Source: Gnetum montanum
Lineage: Eukaryota > Streptophyta > Gnetopsida > Gnetales > Gnetaceae
Direction of reading: 5' to 3'
Assembly: GCA_015680685.1 (NCBI GenBank)
Contig: MNCI01000828.1
Coordinates: 217,240-281,239, forward strand
Length of the DNA: 64,000 nt
Below, piece after piece: positions 46,485 to 58,999 of this stretch; the first letter of the stretch is position 1; each line of letters starts with the position of its first letter. The translations under genes were made by a program, and so were the position numbers. The notes below the pieces were generated by a model, which was given only the letters and a program-made list of their open reading frames with translations, made no database searches and was not told the DNA's origin.

Positions 46485-48165
46485 ATCATCCAAGAACATC
46501 ATATCTCTCATGGCTAGTGGTGCATAGGTATAGATGGATGTTTGGAAGTAGATAAGTATATCAATAGCTAAGAAAATTGAAAGGAATAAACAAGAGCTTA
46601 AAGAGAAAATTGGTTATGTAAGAAAGCATTCAAAAACTAAAAGTCCTTATTATATTTATGTGTGTAAAATTTTTCTATCTTTTACATCATTCATGTATGT
46701 ACTAGATGCAATTTGATCTATTTAGAGATCCCAAAAACATCATTTTTATTTACTTTAATTTATGAGATCCAATATGAGAATTTTTCCCTTAAAAGAATCC
46801 TAGTTGTACAAAAGGGAGATCGAAAAACTTTGAAACTAGCATTGTTCTTCAAGGATTTGGACATTGGAAGAAAACCCAAGGGTAGAAAATATTTGGATAG
46901 ACCTATAGAGTGCAAGTAGGTCCAATTTAAAGCACTATAAAATTTGGTGTGTAGTATCCATTTTGTTTATTTTTTGCATTTTGTTCTTGATCATAGATTA
47001 GATGTGGTATACTTTAATTTTATTTTATTTAAATTTTTTACAAAACATATTTATTGTTAGAGCTAGGTTAGATTTTGAAAATGTTTATTGGGACACCCTA
47101 TTCACCCATCCCCCTATAGGGTATGACATTTGTTCCACAATTGATATAAGAGCTTAGTCTCTTGAATACTAGATTAACCTATGTCAAGAGTTTATGCTTG
47201 TTTTTTCATGTCCATTACAAGTGCATAGTCCATTCAAAAGCCTCTATTATTTGATGGATTAAACTACAATTATTGGAAGAAAAGCATTAGGTGTTTTCTA
47301 TAATCCTTGGATTTTGATATTTGGCTTTTGGTTGAGCATGGTTATTTTGAACCCACAGATATTCATAAAACACCAAGTGGGAATTCTTACATGAGGTGCA
47401 AGGATATTAATAGATGAAGAAAGGAGGGCACATGTGACAAATGCTAAGGTAAGGAATGCTTTCTACTATGCTCTTTGCTTGAGAGAACTTAATCAAATTA
47501 CTTGTTAAAAAATTGCTAAAGAGATCTAGAGTAGCCTTGAATCCACATATGGAAACATGGATGAAGAATGTAATCTTGCTCTCATAATGACATTGGAAGG
47601 TAAGGCTAAACTGAGAAAAGATGAGGAGAGTATGAATAATAAGAAAAAGTATGATTTGCTACTTACCTTCTTCATCAAGATTTTGGCCATATCCAAGAAG
47701 GTGAAAATTAAGCTCGATGAACAAGAATTAAAGATTGAAGCCAAAACAAGTGAATTCCAAGATTAAAGAACCCCCAAGGTGATCTTGAGAAATTTACCCA
47801 AGGGATAGCCACTTTGAAGTTGATAGTGGGGGAATCAAAGCAATCTAATGGTAAATCAAGACTTGGTTACAAGCCTACATAATCCTCATAGAAAAGGCGT
47901 GGTAAATGGAATTATTCCCCTAGGTATGCATTCTTACCTAGAAACTCATATACTCATTACTATAATTGCTATAATTATGATCATATTCAATATTGTTATG
48001 CTTCTAAGCTTGTTATATTTATGACCATATAATATTTTTAAAAGCTAACCAAGGTAGGTATAGAAAGGAGAAAAAAGACACAAGGATAGAAAGTTTTTGG
48101 GTTCCAAAGAATATGATGCATAGGGCACACATAACCAAGCTAGAAACAAACTATGTTCTAATTTT

Positions 48166-48348
48166 TTGTATCTTGACAATGGATGTTCAAGACATATGAA
48201 TAGGGATAGGTCAAGATTTACTCGTCTTGCAAGCTATGATGATGGGAGTGTTATCATTGAACATAATAGCAAGACATATGTTAAAGGAAAAGGTATGCTT
48301 GAAGGTAAGAATTCTCCTAGAATTGATCATGTTCTTTATGTTGTATAA
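48166..48348 (+). pseudogene. Copia protease relic
   Basis: YLDNGCSRHMNRDRSRFT corresponds to the copia protease region (family: WYLDSGCSRHMTGD). N replaces S after the catalytic Asp. The frame ends with LYVV and a stop where the family continues LxxNLLS. Confidence 0.8.
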
Positions 48349-48747
48349 TTAGAACATAGTTTGTTAAGTGTAAGTCAGCTATGTGATGATGACAAATAGG
48401 TATTATTTTAAGATGAGCATTGTATCATTATGGATTCCAACACTCACGAAGTGATTCTTATGTCGCATAGATTAGGCAATTTTTACATCATTGATAATTT
48501 TGATTTAAATAGATATAATTTAAAGTGTTTAATTAGAAAATTAGAGAATAGCTAGTTGTGGCATCAAATTTTGAAACATATGAACCTTAAGAGTCTTAGT
48601 AAGCTCTCCAAAAATCAAATTATTGAACAACTATGCAATATCCAATCCAAGAAGGATAAGGTATTCAAAACATGCTAAAGAGGTAAGTAAAATACCATAT
48701 CCTTTAAAAGTAAGAATGATATTACCACTAAAAATCCTCTTGAATTA

Positions 48748-49140
48748 TTGCATTAGGATTTGGTTGGACCTACTAGATCTTATAGCATAGGTGGTAGAAG
48801 ATATTTTTTTGTGATTGTTGATGATTATTCAAGAGTTACTTGGGTGCTTCTACTAACCCACAAGGATGAAGCATTTCATCACTTTAAGAAACTTTGTAAT
48901 AGGTTGGAAAGAGAGAATGGTTATCTAATTAAGAATATTAGGAGTGATCATGGAGGAGGATCTGATAATCATGCCTTCGTGGAATCTTGTGAGACTAAAG
49001 GTATTGAGCGCAAATTCTCACCTCTAAGAATTTGTCAACAAAATGAAGGGATGTCTATAATAAAAGACATTATAACTAGATATTTAGTTGCCAAATTTAA
49101 ACACCATACATGGTATATACATTTTGGCTATTCAAGACAT
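48748..49140 (+). pseudogene. Copia integrase core relic
   Basis: LH(stop)DLVGPTRSYSIGGRRYFF, VIVDDYSRVTWVLLLTHKDE and IRSDHGGGSDNHAF match the copia integrase with its first two catalytic Asp residues. The third region (PQQNGVVER in the family) is damaged to CQQNEGMSI, which removes the catalytic Glu. Confidence 0.85.
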
Positions 49141-49783
49141 GTCTCTAGAAATTAGAACCTATTTAAGAATTTGTGTACTATTGATGCTAGCGAAGCCATG
49201 ATACCAAGTGGCCCAATTTGTAAGTATAAGAGGATTTAGGATATCAATATGAAATTTGCTAATAAACCAAATTAGATTAAGAATGTATACTATACACTAG
49301 TCTTAAAAGTTCATAATCTTCTTTTAGTCTTGAAGTTGGTAAACTCTAGACATAAAGTTACCTTTAAACAATATCAAGAAAAGAATGTAAAAAGTACCAT
49401 ATTAGAAGATCAAACCCAAAGAACATTAGTAGAGATAAAGAAAAAAAATTGTGTATTGAAGTTGCAACTCATCAAAAAAGTTATTTGTGTGACAACACAT
49501 AAAACCAATCAAGATAAACTATGGCATGCAAAACTTAGACATATATATTAGCTATATGCATGAGTTACAATATACAACCATTGGTTTTTCTCACCTAAAC
49601 TTAGATTAAGAAATGTTTTGCAAATTGTATGTAATAGAAAAACAAACAAGATTAAAGTTTCTCTCAATATGAAGAACTACATGTAGACTAAAGTCAAAGA
49701 TCATACATTCTGATGTTGGCTTGTATAAAAATGTAAATTCACTTGAAGGAGTTAAGTATTTTATAATTTATATTAATTACTAA

Positions 49784-50870
49784 TGAGTAGTAGGTAGTCC
49801 CTATGCCCAACCATACGAATCACAAGCCTTCATACATGATCTAGTCAAATTCCATAGACTTAGTTACCTAAGTGACCTAATATTCCTAAATGGTGAATTA
49901 TGTAGTTGTAAGTCATCATCTTTAATCCATACTTGTGTTAATCTACACATACAATTAAGTATGGTTGAGGCATAAGATATCTATTTTTATATTTATTATG
50001 TTTTTTTTGTTTTCTAATTGATTAAATGGTTAAATATTTAATACTTAAATTAAAAAAATAATTAATTATTTATTAATTAAATATCCTAATGTTGAGTATC
50101 TGTTCGCACTTGCTATACACATCTTGAACCTATATTAACATTGTTGGATTACCAAGTGGATACTGCTAGGTGTACCAAGTTTCCATTGCTAGGATTACCA
50201 AGTGTTAATATATCATGCTTGAAGAGGTCATACTTACATTGCTTATAAATGATAATATTAATTGCTTAAGAATAAGAAAGTAAATGACATGTAAAGTAAA
50301 TTGCTGAAAAGTAGAAATATGCTAGTCTAAGTGTTGCACCACAAAAGCCTCCACCTCTAGGCACATTATGAGACTTCATCACATCTATATCCATTCAATA
50401 GGTACCTACTAAATTTTTTACCCAAGTCTTCCAATTTTAGTTGTAAAATCACACTCATTTTTGTAAATTTGTATAATCTAATACTCATAGTTAGTTAGTC
50501 TATTTTTCAATAAAGTTCCATACTTCCCTAAATCTTGTGAAAAGCTTGATCACAATTATGTTCACTTGAGCATTAGTTTTCAGTCAGTTGTGAGGGTATA
50601 ATGAACCAAAAACAAGATAGATTGCGTCGATGCATGCTTGTCAATGCAACCCCATCAATGTATCTCATTAACACATCCTATGATCTATTGATGCAAGTAC
50701 ATCAATGCTAATGTAGGCATTACACATATAAATGTGCACATCCCTTGTATTTATGACACATGTCAATTGTAGCCTTACCCAAATTCTTACAGTTTCTTTT
50801 CATCAATGTTTGTATAAGAGATTGTATGATAGTTTATTTGAGTGCCCATAATATGAATTTAACAAATTGT
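49784..50870 (-). repeat. 3' LTR of the second gypsy element, with an inverted segment
   Basis: It starts TGAGTAGTAGGTAGTCCCTA and CAACCATACGAATCACAAGC, matching the left edge of the LTR at 39203. From about 50140 to 50330 it parallels 60441-60640 (GATTACCAAGTG, AATATATCATGCTT, GTAAAGTAAATT, GCTAGTCTAAGTGTTGCA). From about 50600 to 50850 it parallels the reverse complement of about 60690-60900. The tail of this LTR has therefore been inverted. Confidence 0.7.
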
Positions 50871-50929
50871 ATGATAGTTTATTTGAGTGCATGTGTGTCT
50901 AGATACATTTGAATGGACGATAATAAAAT

Positions 50930-53760
50930 CAATATTTCTTGGATGGTGCTTCATTGTGTCTTGGTGTTGTTGGAGGTTGAGGCTACCCTGTTGCTATTGT
51001 TGTTGCTGTTGGAAATTTGGAGGCATTCATGAGTGATATAGGATGCTTTTCCTAGATGAACTTCTACTCCTTACTACGTGGATAATAAATGATCTAGGAT
51101 GCCTTTCCTAGATGAGTCGGTGTAGGTATGTCCCATGGGAATAACATTGAAGGAAGCATTTCCTTCATGTTGATAAACTAGGCTGAAAATATTTTACGTT
51201 TAATATAGATTGTATTTACAAGGTTTTGCAGCTCTTAGTAGTTATTTATCCTACTTGCTAGGTTCTCAGCAATAGTTCATTGATTAGGGAACCTACTTTT
51301 GGGAACTTCAAGTTCTATGTTGGCTATCTTCAACTTTTATTTTGTTTTCTTGTGGAGCTTGAACTCCACCTCATAAAGGAGGTAGGAGTTGACAACATGA
51401 TTTTCTAACTAATTCATTGGCCTCCCTACTATTATCATTACTAAGTTTGCATATTGGAGGTTGGCAAGATCCATGTACTCTATCATCTCCTTGATATTTG
51501 TTTGTATGTGTTTAGCCCATCAAAGATGGGCTTCCATGAATTTCCTCTTTGTTTGAGTTGCTAGATGGCCTCGTTTACCTTCACCTTTACAAATTTTATT
51601 TCTTTCTCATTGATCTCATTGAGTAATCCAACCTAGTTTTTGTAATGATTTTTTACTTTTTCAAAATTCAAGGCCTGAATCTTCTAGGAAGCTATCTCAA
51701 TAGTTTTCCTTTGAAGAAGGGCATGAACCTCCTCCATTGAGAGATTCTTGTTCTTAGCTATCAACCCCCTCAAATCCAAGTTAATCTTGGCAAGCTAGTC
51801 TTGTTGTTGGTAGATGTATTTGACCAACCTGTTCTTTTGCTGCTCAACATTTTGTAGGCAATAATTATCCTTGGTTGAAGATCAAGTTCTCTTTAAAAAC
51901 TTGTGATAGGTCCTTAACAATGTTTTTGATCATGTCCTCTAACATGGATGCCTCAAAGATTACTATCTCTTTTACATTTTCAACCTCTTGATATTTTTTC
52001 TGAAGCTATTGGAAAGATTCATCTAGTGGAAGCTTTTGTTGAAGAATGATTGGGTTAGAGAGATGGACTGTTAACTTAGCAACTTTGGCGGCCAATTGAT
52101 GATTGGTGATGGTGGCCTTCGTAAGTTTAACATTTGCAACTAGGAACTTGCCCTTCTCTCAAGTAGTTTTACTAGTTTACAATAATCTCTTTAGGGAGAT
52201 CAAAGATCTCTAGAAGTAGGTATCCAGCTTCCACAAATTGTTCCACCACCTTCTCATGTTGGGCAGTGCTCATCCAGTTGCTCCCTACTCCTACTAATGC
52301 ATGGATATCTACAATGGCAACTATGTCTAGTATAGATGCCATGAGAGTATTAAGGGCTTTGGCTACTCTATTAGCTATCACCTTCATCACTATCTCTTGA
52401 ACTTTGTGTGACATCATCACGACCATGGCCCCTTTTCCATCATCCAACATGACCTAGAAGACTATAATATTCCTAGAAATTTCAAGAATGGATATTGTGA
52501 CCTGCCTGGCACTTAGATTAGGCCTTGTGGATGCCTAGTTCATTTTTGTAGAGCATAGTGATGTTGTATCACTTTCTAGCCAATTGATGGTCCTTGTGAC
52601 CTCATTTAAATGGCTCATGGCTGGATAATAGATAGATGAATCCCCACCACTTGTAGATCCTTATTGCTATAGCTATTTCTCTTGAAATTTCCTAAGCTGT
52701 TGAGTAGCTACAAGCATTTCTAGTGTAGTTTCTAGGGTTGTAGGTGATGGTGGTGGTGGCTGCTCCTCTTTCGGCAACTTTGCTACTATCCTATCCTTCA
52801 TCATCTTCTACCATGATGTCGTAGGAGCACGATAGAGCACATCATTTGAGTAGCAAGGTATCCCCCCCCCCCTTTGCATAATTTTTAGATTAAGCATGAA
52901 AAGTGAAGTTTCTTCTTATGTTTTTCATTTTCCTTGAAGCATTTCTCAATCTAGAGGAAGATGAGTTGGGATAGGTTCATAGGAAATTTTTCACTTAAAG
53001 CCATAGATGCCCTAGCAGAGAAGGTTGTTACCTTACTTAGCCTTATTTTCGGTTTAGATGATATGTTTCGATTTTTGAAATACACTTGTTCCACCTTCAT
53101 TAGGGCATTGTAGTCCTTACAATTCACTCTGTAGCATCTTCGAATCCATTTCTTTTTCATCTCTAGGTCCACCTGCTTAGATATCTCAACAAGTTTTACC
53201 CCAATGTTGGGCAAACCAAGGGCTTCAACTATGTTCTCAATTGAATAAGAGATGGTGATGTCTTTTATTTTTACCAACACATCTCCTTGTCGATTGTTCC
53301 AAAATAGGTATTTCTCCCCAATGTACTACTCTTTGTTGTTGGAGAGAACATGCCATAAGGGAGACCTCAACAAATACATCCTAATATCCTCTAGTGCTAA
53401 CTCCAAGAAGGATCCAAAGTTTAACTCCTATAGAATGGAACTTGGTATCTCCTTGGTTATGATATGTTCCAAGCAGGCCTCCGTGAGTGTGATCTCTAGA
53501 TTAGGCCTTGTCTTGAAAGCCTTTCTTGCTTGGCTTGTCTTTGCAATGGGAATTTGCCTGATAGATTCCACTTTGGGTTCTTCTCAAAGTGGCCCAATAG
53601 CATATGTTACCTTGGCTACTTATTCTTGGGGTTGTTATTGTTGTTGTTGGTTCCTTCCTCCTTAGGGTTGTGTTTTTATGGGCTGCGATAGTCCTCCTAC
53701 TTGTGATCCTTCTTTGGATATCATCTATGATCACAAACATAACCCATGATTAGCTCTTTA
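50930..53760 (-). pseudogene. Accessory ORF region between integrase and 3' LTR (about 900 residues, broken)
   Basis: Minus-strand text continues through occasional stops. The first part is a globular region (about 53480-52951) with FGSFLELALEDIRMYLLRSP, ITISYSIENIVEALGLPNIG and KVEQVYFKNRN (109-residue frame at 53280-52951). Next come a Pro-rich linker (EEQPPPPSPTTLE, about 52770) and a hydrophobic segment (52450-52172). A coiled-coil-like stretch follows (about 51880-51560; LVKYIYQQQD, EEVHALLQRKTIEIAS, NEINEKEIKFVKVKV), and the end is Gln-rich (PPNFQQQQ, about 51020). It lies in the same sense as pol, where env-like or accessory ORFs occur in some plant gypsy elements. I cannot assign a function. 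A separate nested element is the alternative. Confidence 0.5.
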
Positions 53761-55003
53761 GTTCATAACCTTTATTCATGTGAATACCTTCCTTTATTGG
53801 ATTAGGTTATGTTAGGTTCTTGAGCATTAGAAGTTTATCATTTAAGTGCTTGTTTTATGATTGTAGGTTAGGGATATTATTTTATTTGTAGCTAACAAAG
53901 TTTATTATGTTGGTCCTAACTCTTTATAGTAATTACTTCAATATTATTTTAGTAGTTTTACCATAGGGAGTTAGAAAAATTTTAAGAAATGAGATGGTAG
54001 AAAATGAGGTAAATGAATCAACATCCTAGTCATATGAGGTTCGTGGTGAGAATTGTGATTAAGATGATTTGATACTAGTTTGTTCCAAGTCTAGACCAAG
54101 TCCATTCCACTTTTAGTGACCTCACATTGATATATTCCCCCTTCTCTCTGATCAAAATTTCATGATAATCTCCAAGGAGAACCATCACTCCAAGAGAAGA
54201 AGAAAAGAGAAAAAGAAAGTAGAGAGGGCCTTAGTTAGAGGGATGCCTTCATGCATGGGTAACATGCTTTTCCAGCCCCATAACCAATTCTTGTAGTCCA
54301 TTATTGTATCTAAGGAGTGTGCTTTGAATTTTTGTAGTAGTTTTTTTTTTTCATGGGAACAACACCATTCAAAGACATGTGCTTTTTTATTGTCAAAAAT
54401 AATAGTGATGATGGACTAGTGGAGTATCATAGAACTTTCAAAAAGAACTTAAGAGAAAAATACATCAAATCCCCTTGAGGTCACATCCTTGTCCATTCGC
54501 ACTTGGTTTGTTACTAGTTCATTAGATAATAAGATCATTAGTTACTTTTAAGTTATAATGTGAAAGAACCTTCATGCTCCCAAGGATACCGATTTGGAAC
54601 CAATAAAATGGATGAATGTCATGAACTTACTTCCTAATATTACCAAAAAGTTGATAGATTATTAGTAGAGAACATAATTCAAAGACAAAATTTGACTTTT
54701 TAATTTATCAATCATAATATTAATAGCTTCCTTGAATCTCTTTCCAAATTCGGGGTAGCAATAAACAAAATCAAAGATTTCCAATTAGACTAGATGAAAT
54801 TAATAAAGAAGAAAAGAAAAGAAAAGAGAAAAAATATATAAAATAATTAATATAATTTTCAAAAAAATGAAAAATGTATATATAATGTCACAAAACAAAA
54901 AGGTGTAAAACTGGTAAGCCTCATCAAGATGTTAACATGGATGGCCATCTCCCACACGACTATGTTGAGAGGAGGAGATCTAAAAACTAGATCATGTTTA
55001 TTC

Positions 55004-56101
55004 CTATGTAGAGGTGTTAATGTTGCTGGTCACTTGGGATTCTAGGATTGGCTTAAGTTTTTGTATGTTAGCTAATAGCCATTTTTGAGGAATTGATGGG
55101 TAGTAAATTGCCATGATGCTTGAAGGAAAAGTTGAATGGATGAGGTAAGGTCCTTTCCATAATGTTTGAAACTTAGTACATTGTGGTACATTCATGGGAT
55201 TCTAGTAAAGAAACTTATTGCTAGGTTAGAATTAAACTCTTCTTATTTGTGCATCATAACATTATTTGTGATATGCCTTTTGCACTTTGTTCATCATTAG
55301 AGCTATTTGTTGATTCTAATCTAGTATATTCTTTGTGGGCTAGATTAATGTTTAGGTTGAGCTCACATGCCATTGTGAGTGTATGGAGTTTAGCTTTGAT
55401 TGGAAGTTTTGGCAATCTTCCATACAATAACTCATAGGGAGAGTAGCTTATGTGAAGTTTCCAAGTTTAATGATATGTCCAGAGAGTATGGTTAAGTTTT
55501 GTACTCTAGTCCTTCTTATATATACTAATAGTTCATGTTAGTATCCTAGTACTCTTCCTATTGGTAACTTTAGCTTTATTATTAGCTTGGAGATAATAGA
55601 GGATCATAAGTTTATGTTGCATCCTCAAGTGTTACATTAATTTTCAAAAAGTAGACCCTATAATGTATGTTCCATCTTCTGAAATGAGTGTTCTAGGCAT
55701 ACCAAACTTGTTTACTACCTTTGTTGAACAAACTAACATGTAGTTGTAGATGTACAATCATATACGGTTGTACCTTAAGCCTATTTGACAAGAAAAACTA
55801 TGATGTAAGCCTTCCCATTTGACATGGAAGTGATAGATCCCATGAAGTCAATGCCACAAAGGTTAAAAGGCCCTAGTGATTAGATCAACTGTTTGGGTTC
55901 TTCCATTTGTATAGCCATTCCTCCATTTGTTTGCAATTGCTTGCATGAACTAGAGAAATGGTGAGCATTCCAGAAGATTATTAGCCAAAAGTATCCTACC
56001 ATTAAGATCTTTGTAACTATCCTCCCTACATAGTGGTCCTCGTAGGGACCCTCATAAACATCATGGAGGATGCACAATTGATCAACATCAAGGTAGCTCA
56101 C
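55004..56101 (-). pseudogene. Gypsy integrase remnant
   Basis: The zinc-binding part reads ILHDVYEGPYEDHYVG...SCKQLQ, where the second Cys of HHCC is lost. In the core, KFGMPRTLISEDGTYI and YELLYGRLPKLPIKAK can be followed across frameshifts. The C-terminal part reads FQTLWKGPYLIHSTFPSS. It is too damaged to be active. Confidence 0.8.
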
Positions 56102-56429
56102 ATAGATCTTTACTACTACGACCCTGCCAATGTGGATTTGTGTTAGCTGAGAACAAATTCATTGTTGCATGGATGATTGATGATGACTAATGATTCTTGC
56201 ATACATCATTGAACTAGGCCATTAGCAAAAACCTTGTAAAGGTTGCTTTGGATTTCCATGTAATTCTTAACTTGGTGAAGAAACTGTTGTTTGTTCTTAT
56301 TGTCCTGTTTTGTTGAAGTCTCTTGTGTGAGAAGATAGGAGAGGAACTCATCAGAGTAATTGGTAACCCTTGACTCTTAGACTTCAATGGATTTAGTAAA
56401 GAGGAGTTCATCTAGAAATTGATCATATA

Positions 56430-57720
56430 AAGGCTCTTCATCTTCCTTTCTATTACATTGTAACCAAGACAAACGATCGACAACTACATTCTTTATTCCT
56501 TTTTTATCGACCATGGTAAGGTTAAATTTCTACAAAATCACCATCCACTATATGATCCAGGAACTAACCACTTGCTTGTTCATCAGGAAATGGATTGCAC
56601 TATGGTTAGTATGTACAAAAATTTGGTATTTGAGCACATAGTGCCTAAATTTTTCCAAGGCATACACCATTGTCATGAGGTTCTTTTTAGTGGTGGTGTA
56701 GTTCAATTGTGCACCAAAAATACTTTTGCTTGCATAATGGATGTAGTATGAAGTTCTTTGATTATTCATTTGTGTAAGCACTACTCCCAATGCATAGTTA
56801 GATGGATTTGTCATTATGTGATATGACCTAGACGAATCTGGAGAATGTAATATTGGAGTTTCTATGAGCTTTTGCTTTAATTGTTGGAATGCTTATTCAC
56901 ATTTCTTAGTCCGTTTGAAACCTACATCTTTCTTTGTAAGCTCCACTAGTGATTCAGAAATTTTGAAGAAATTCTTAATTAAGCACATGTAGTAACTAGA
57001 ATGGCCAAGAAATGTCCTTACATCTTTTATAGTTTATGGTTATTTGGTACTTCCTTGGATGACCTATACTTTCTTGGGCCCACCTCAATCCCTTTTTCTA
57101 AAATTTGATGCCTCAAGACTATGCCCTTTTGGACCATCAAAAGGCTTTCTTGCCAATTTAGTCATAAGTTTATCTCTACAAAACACCTCTGCACTTGCTC
57201 TAAATGGTCCAAGGCTTATTCAAAGGTGGTATGTATGTTGTAGAATTCATCCATAAAGACTTCCACACTACTACCAATTTGTTGCTACAAAATACTCAGT
57301 ACTAGGTGTTGGAAGGTTGTAGGGGTGTTGCAAAGGCCAAAAGGCATATTCTTATATGAAAAAGTCCCCCAGCAACTTGTGAAAGTCATCTTAGCTTGAT
57401 CTTATGGTATTATATAAGTTTGGTTATAACCACTATAACCATCCAAAAAGTTATAGTAGTTATGACCTACAATTGTATCTAGCACCTAGGCCACAAATTA
57501 TAATGGGAAATGATATCTAAATATTTCCATATTCAATAGTTAAATTATATATAGACTCTTGATTTTCCTCCTTTCTTTAGTACTATCACGAGTGGGCTCA
57601 TCCACTCACTATGTGCTATAGGATAGATGAACCCTATCTTAAGAAGTTGTTCCACTTCATCTTTAACAACTTGCTTAAGCTTTGGATTCAATCTCCTTTG
57701 CGATTGCCTCCTTGGGTTGA
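56430..57720 (-). pseudogene. Gypsy reverse transcriptase and RNase H remnant
   Basis: RT text runs from about 57720 (RRLNPKLKQVVKDEVEQLLK, GFIYPIAHSEWMSPLVIV) through CWGTFSYKNMPFGLCNTPTT-like words in another frame, to VFMDE near 57250. RNase H follows (56814-56548; NYALGVVLTQMNNQRTSYYI, HYASKSIFGAQLNYTTTKKN, VHTNHSAIHFLMNK). Stops and frameshifts are frequent. Confidence 0.85.
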
Positions 57721-58221
57721 TGGAGGAGTCTATATAGATTTGATACTAACATATTTTTGGATCTATTTATGACATGATCATGCAAAGGCTATTGATCATT
57801 TATTCACTACTTGTAGTAGCTTCTTTTTTTATTCTCAGGAGAGATTAGCATTGATAATTATTGGCTTATCATTATAAAAAAACATATTCTAATGTTATAT
57901 ATAAAGCCTTAAGTTAAATGGTTTCTTAAAATCATCAGGGATTTCCAAATCCCCCCAATTCATTTCTACATTTTTTTTGGAGAGTTGGTTATGAATTTGC
58001 TTAATTCCATCCATATTGTCTATATAAGCACTTGTGAGGAATTCCATTGGTTCCATGCATATTGTTGATTTAGAGTTATTTTCTGATGTTAGCCACTAGT
58101 TATCTTCCTATTTTGTGATTGCTACATGCATACATCGTTGAATATTTGATGTATTGACACACTTATTACATGCTGTGATGGATGCACTTTTCATGGTTCA
58201 TATTCTTTGCATGCAATGGAA

Positions 58222-58560
58222 CTATCTATCACTATATGCAATGCATGAAACTTGCTTCTTCTCGAGTTTTTTGAATTCATTTTCCTTGAAGATTTCCAAG
58301 AAAATGTCTTTGATTTGCAACTTTGCATTGATTGTATTGAGTTGAGTTCTTTTCATGATAATAGGGAAGCTTTGCTTATAATTATCCATGTGGATCACTA
58401 GGAAATCTACTAGATATGAACAAGCACAGATGGTGGTCATAATGTCCTTCACCAATCCTAAGAAAATAGTGATGGAATGATCTATAAGTTCTAGTCTAAT
58501 ATTGTATTTCTTGAGCAAAGGCAAGTTTAAGGTCTTCTACATCTCTTGAGAGATTAAGTT
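58222..58560 (-). pseudogene. Gypsy protease remnant
   Basis: ILLDLGFGMNLISQEM is followed by NIRLELIDHSITIFLGLVKD and FPIIMKRTQLNTINA. It is collinear with the protease at 43141-42254 and has the same neighbours. Confidence 0.8.
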
Positions 58561-58999
58561 CATCCCAAAGCCTAAATCTAGTAGGATTTTTCATAGATCA
58601 TTTCCTGCTATCTATAAATAGATTAAGAGACTCCTAAGATCTGATTGTTTCATGTGAAGGTAACTTACCTTGATCTAATCTATTACTACATGAGTCGACA
58701 TAACATTATGAACATTTAATGACCTTTAGTTTGAAGGTGATCCAACCTTAATTTTAGATGTAGTTGATGTAGGGTTAGTAACCACAGAGATCTGCGAGGG
58801 TTTTTGTGGAGTGTTTCATCTTATGAAAGTCCTTTTTTGAGGCTTATACTCAAATCCACTTCCTACCCTCATCGCATTTTGTTGTTGGGGCTACGGTGTA
58901 ATTTCTCTTTACATAGATGATGCAAGTGATAAGGAAGTAGTGTTAGAATATGCATGGTTAGTTTGTGGATATAGAAAAGGATAAGTGGAGAGAGACTTA

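Larger units (their letters stand above)
38553..49783 (+). mobile_element. Ty1/copia element, decayed, split by two gypsy insertions
   Basis: A proposed 5' LTR (38553-39202 plus 46485-47139, TGTTGATC to TTCCACA) is followed by a primer-binding-like TTGATATAAGAGC at 47141-47153 (canonical TGGTATCAGAGC, initiator tRNA-Met). Gag-like text comes next (about 47240; FDGLNYNYWKKSIRCFL), then protease (48166-48348) and integrase (48748-49140). A second protease/pre-integrase-like stretch (49160-49780) contains LWHAKLRHI and HSDVGLYKNVNSLEGVKYF. The text stops where a gypsy LTR begins. No RT/RNase H or 3' LTR is visible. The element may be a composite of two copia fragments. The LTR assignment is an inference from the PBS and from TG...CA ends. 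Confidence 0.6.
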
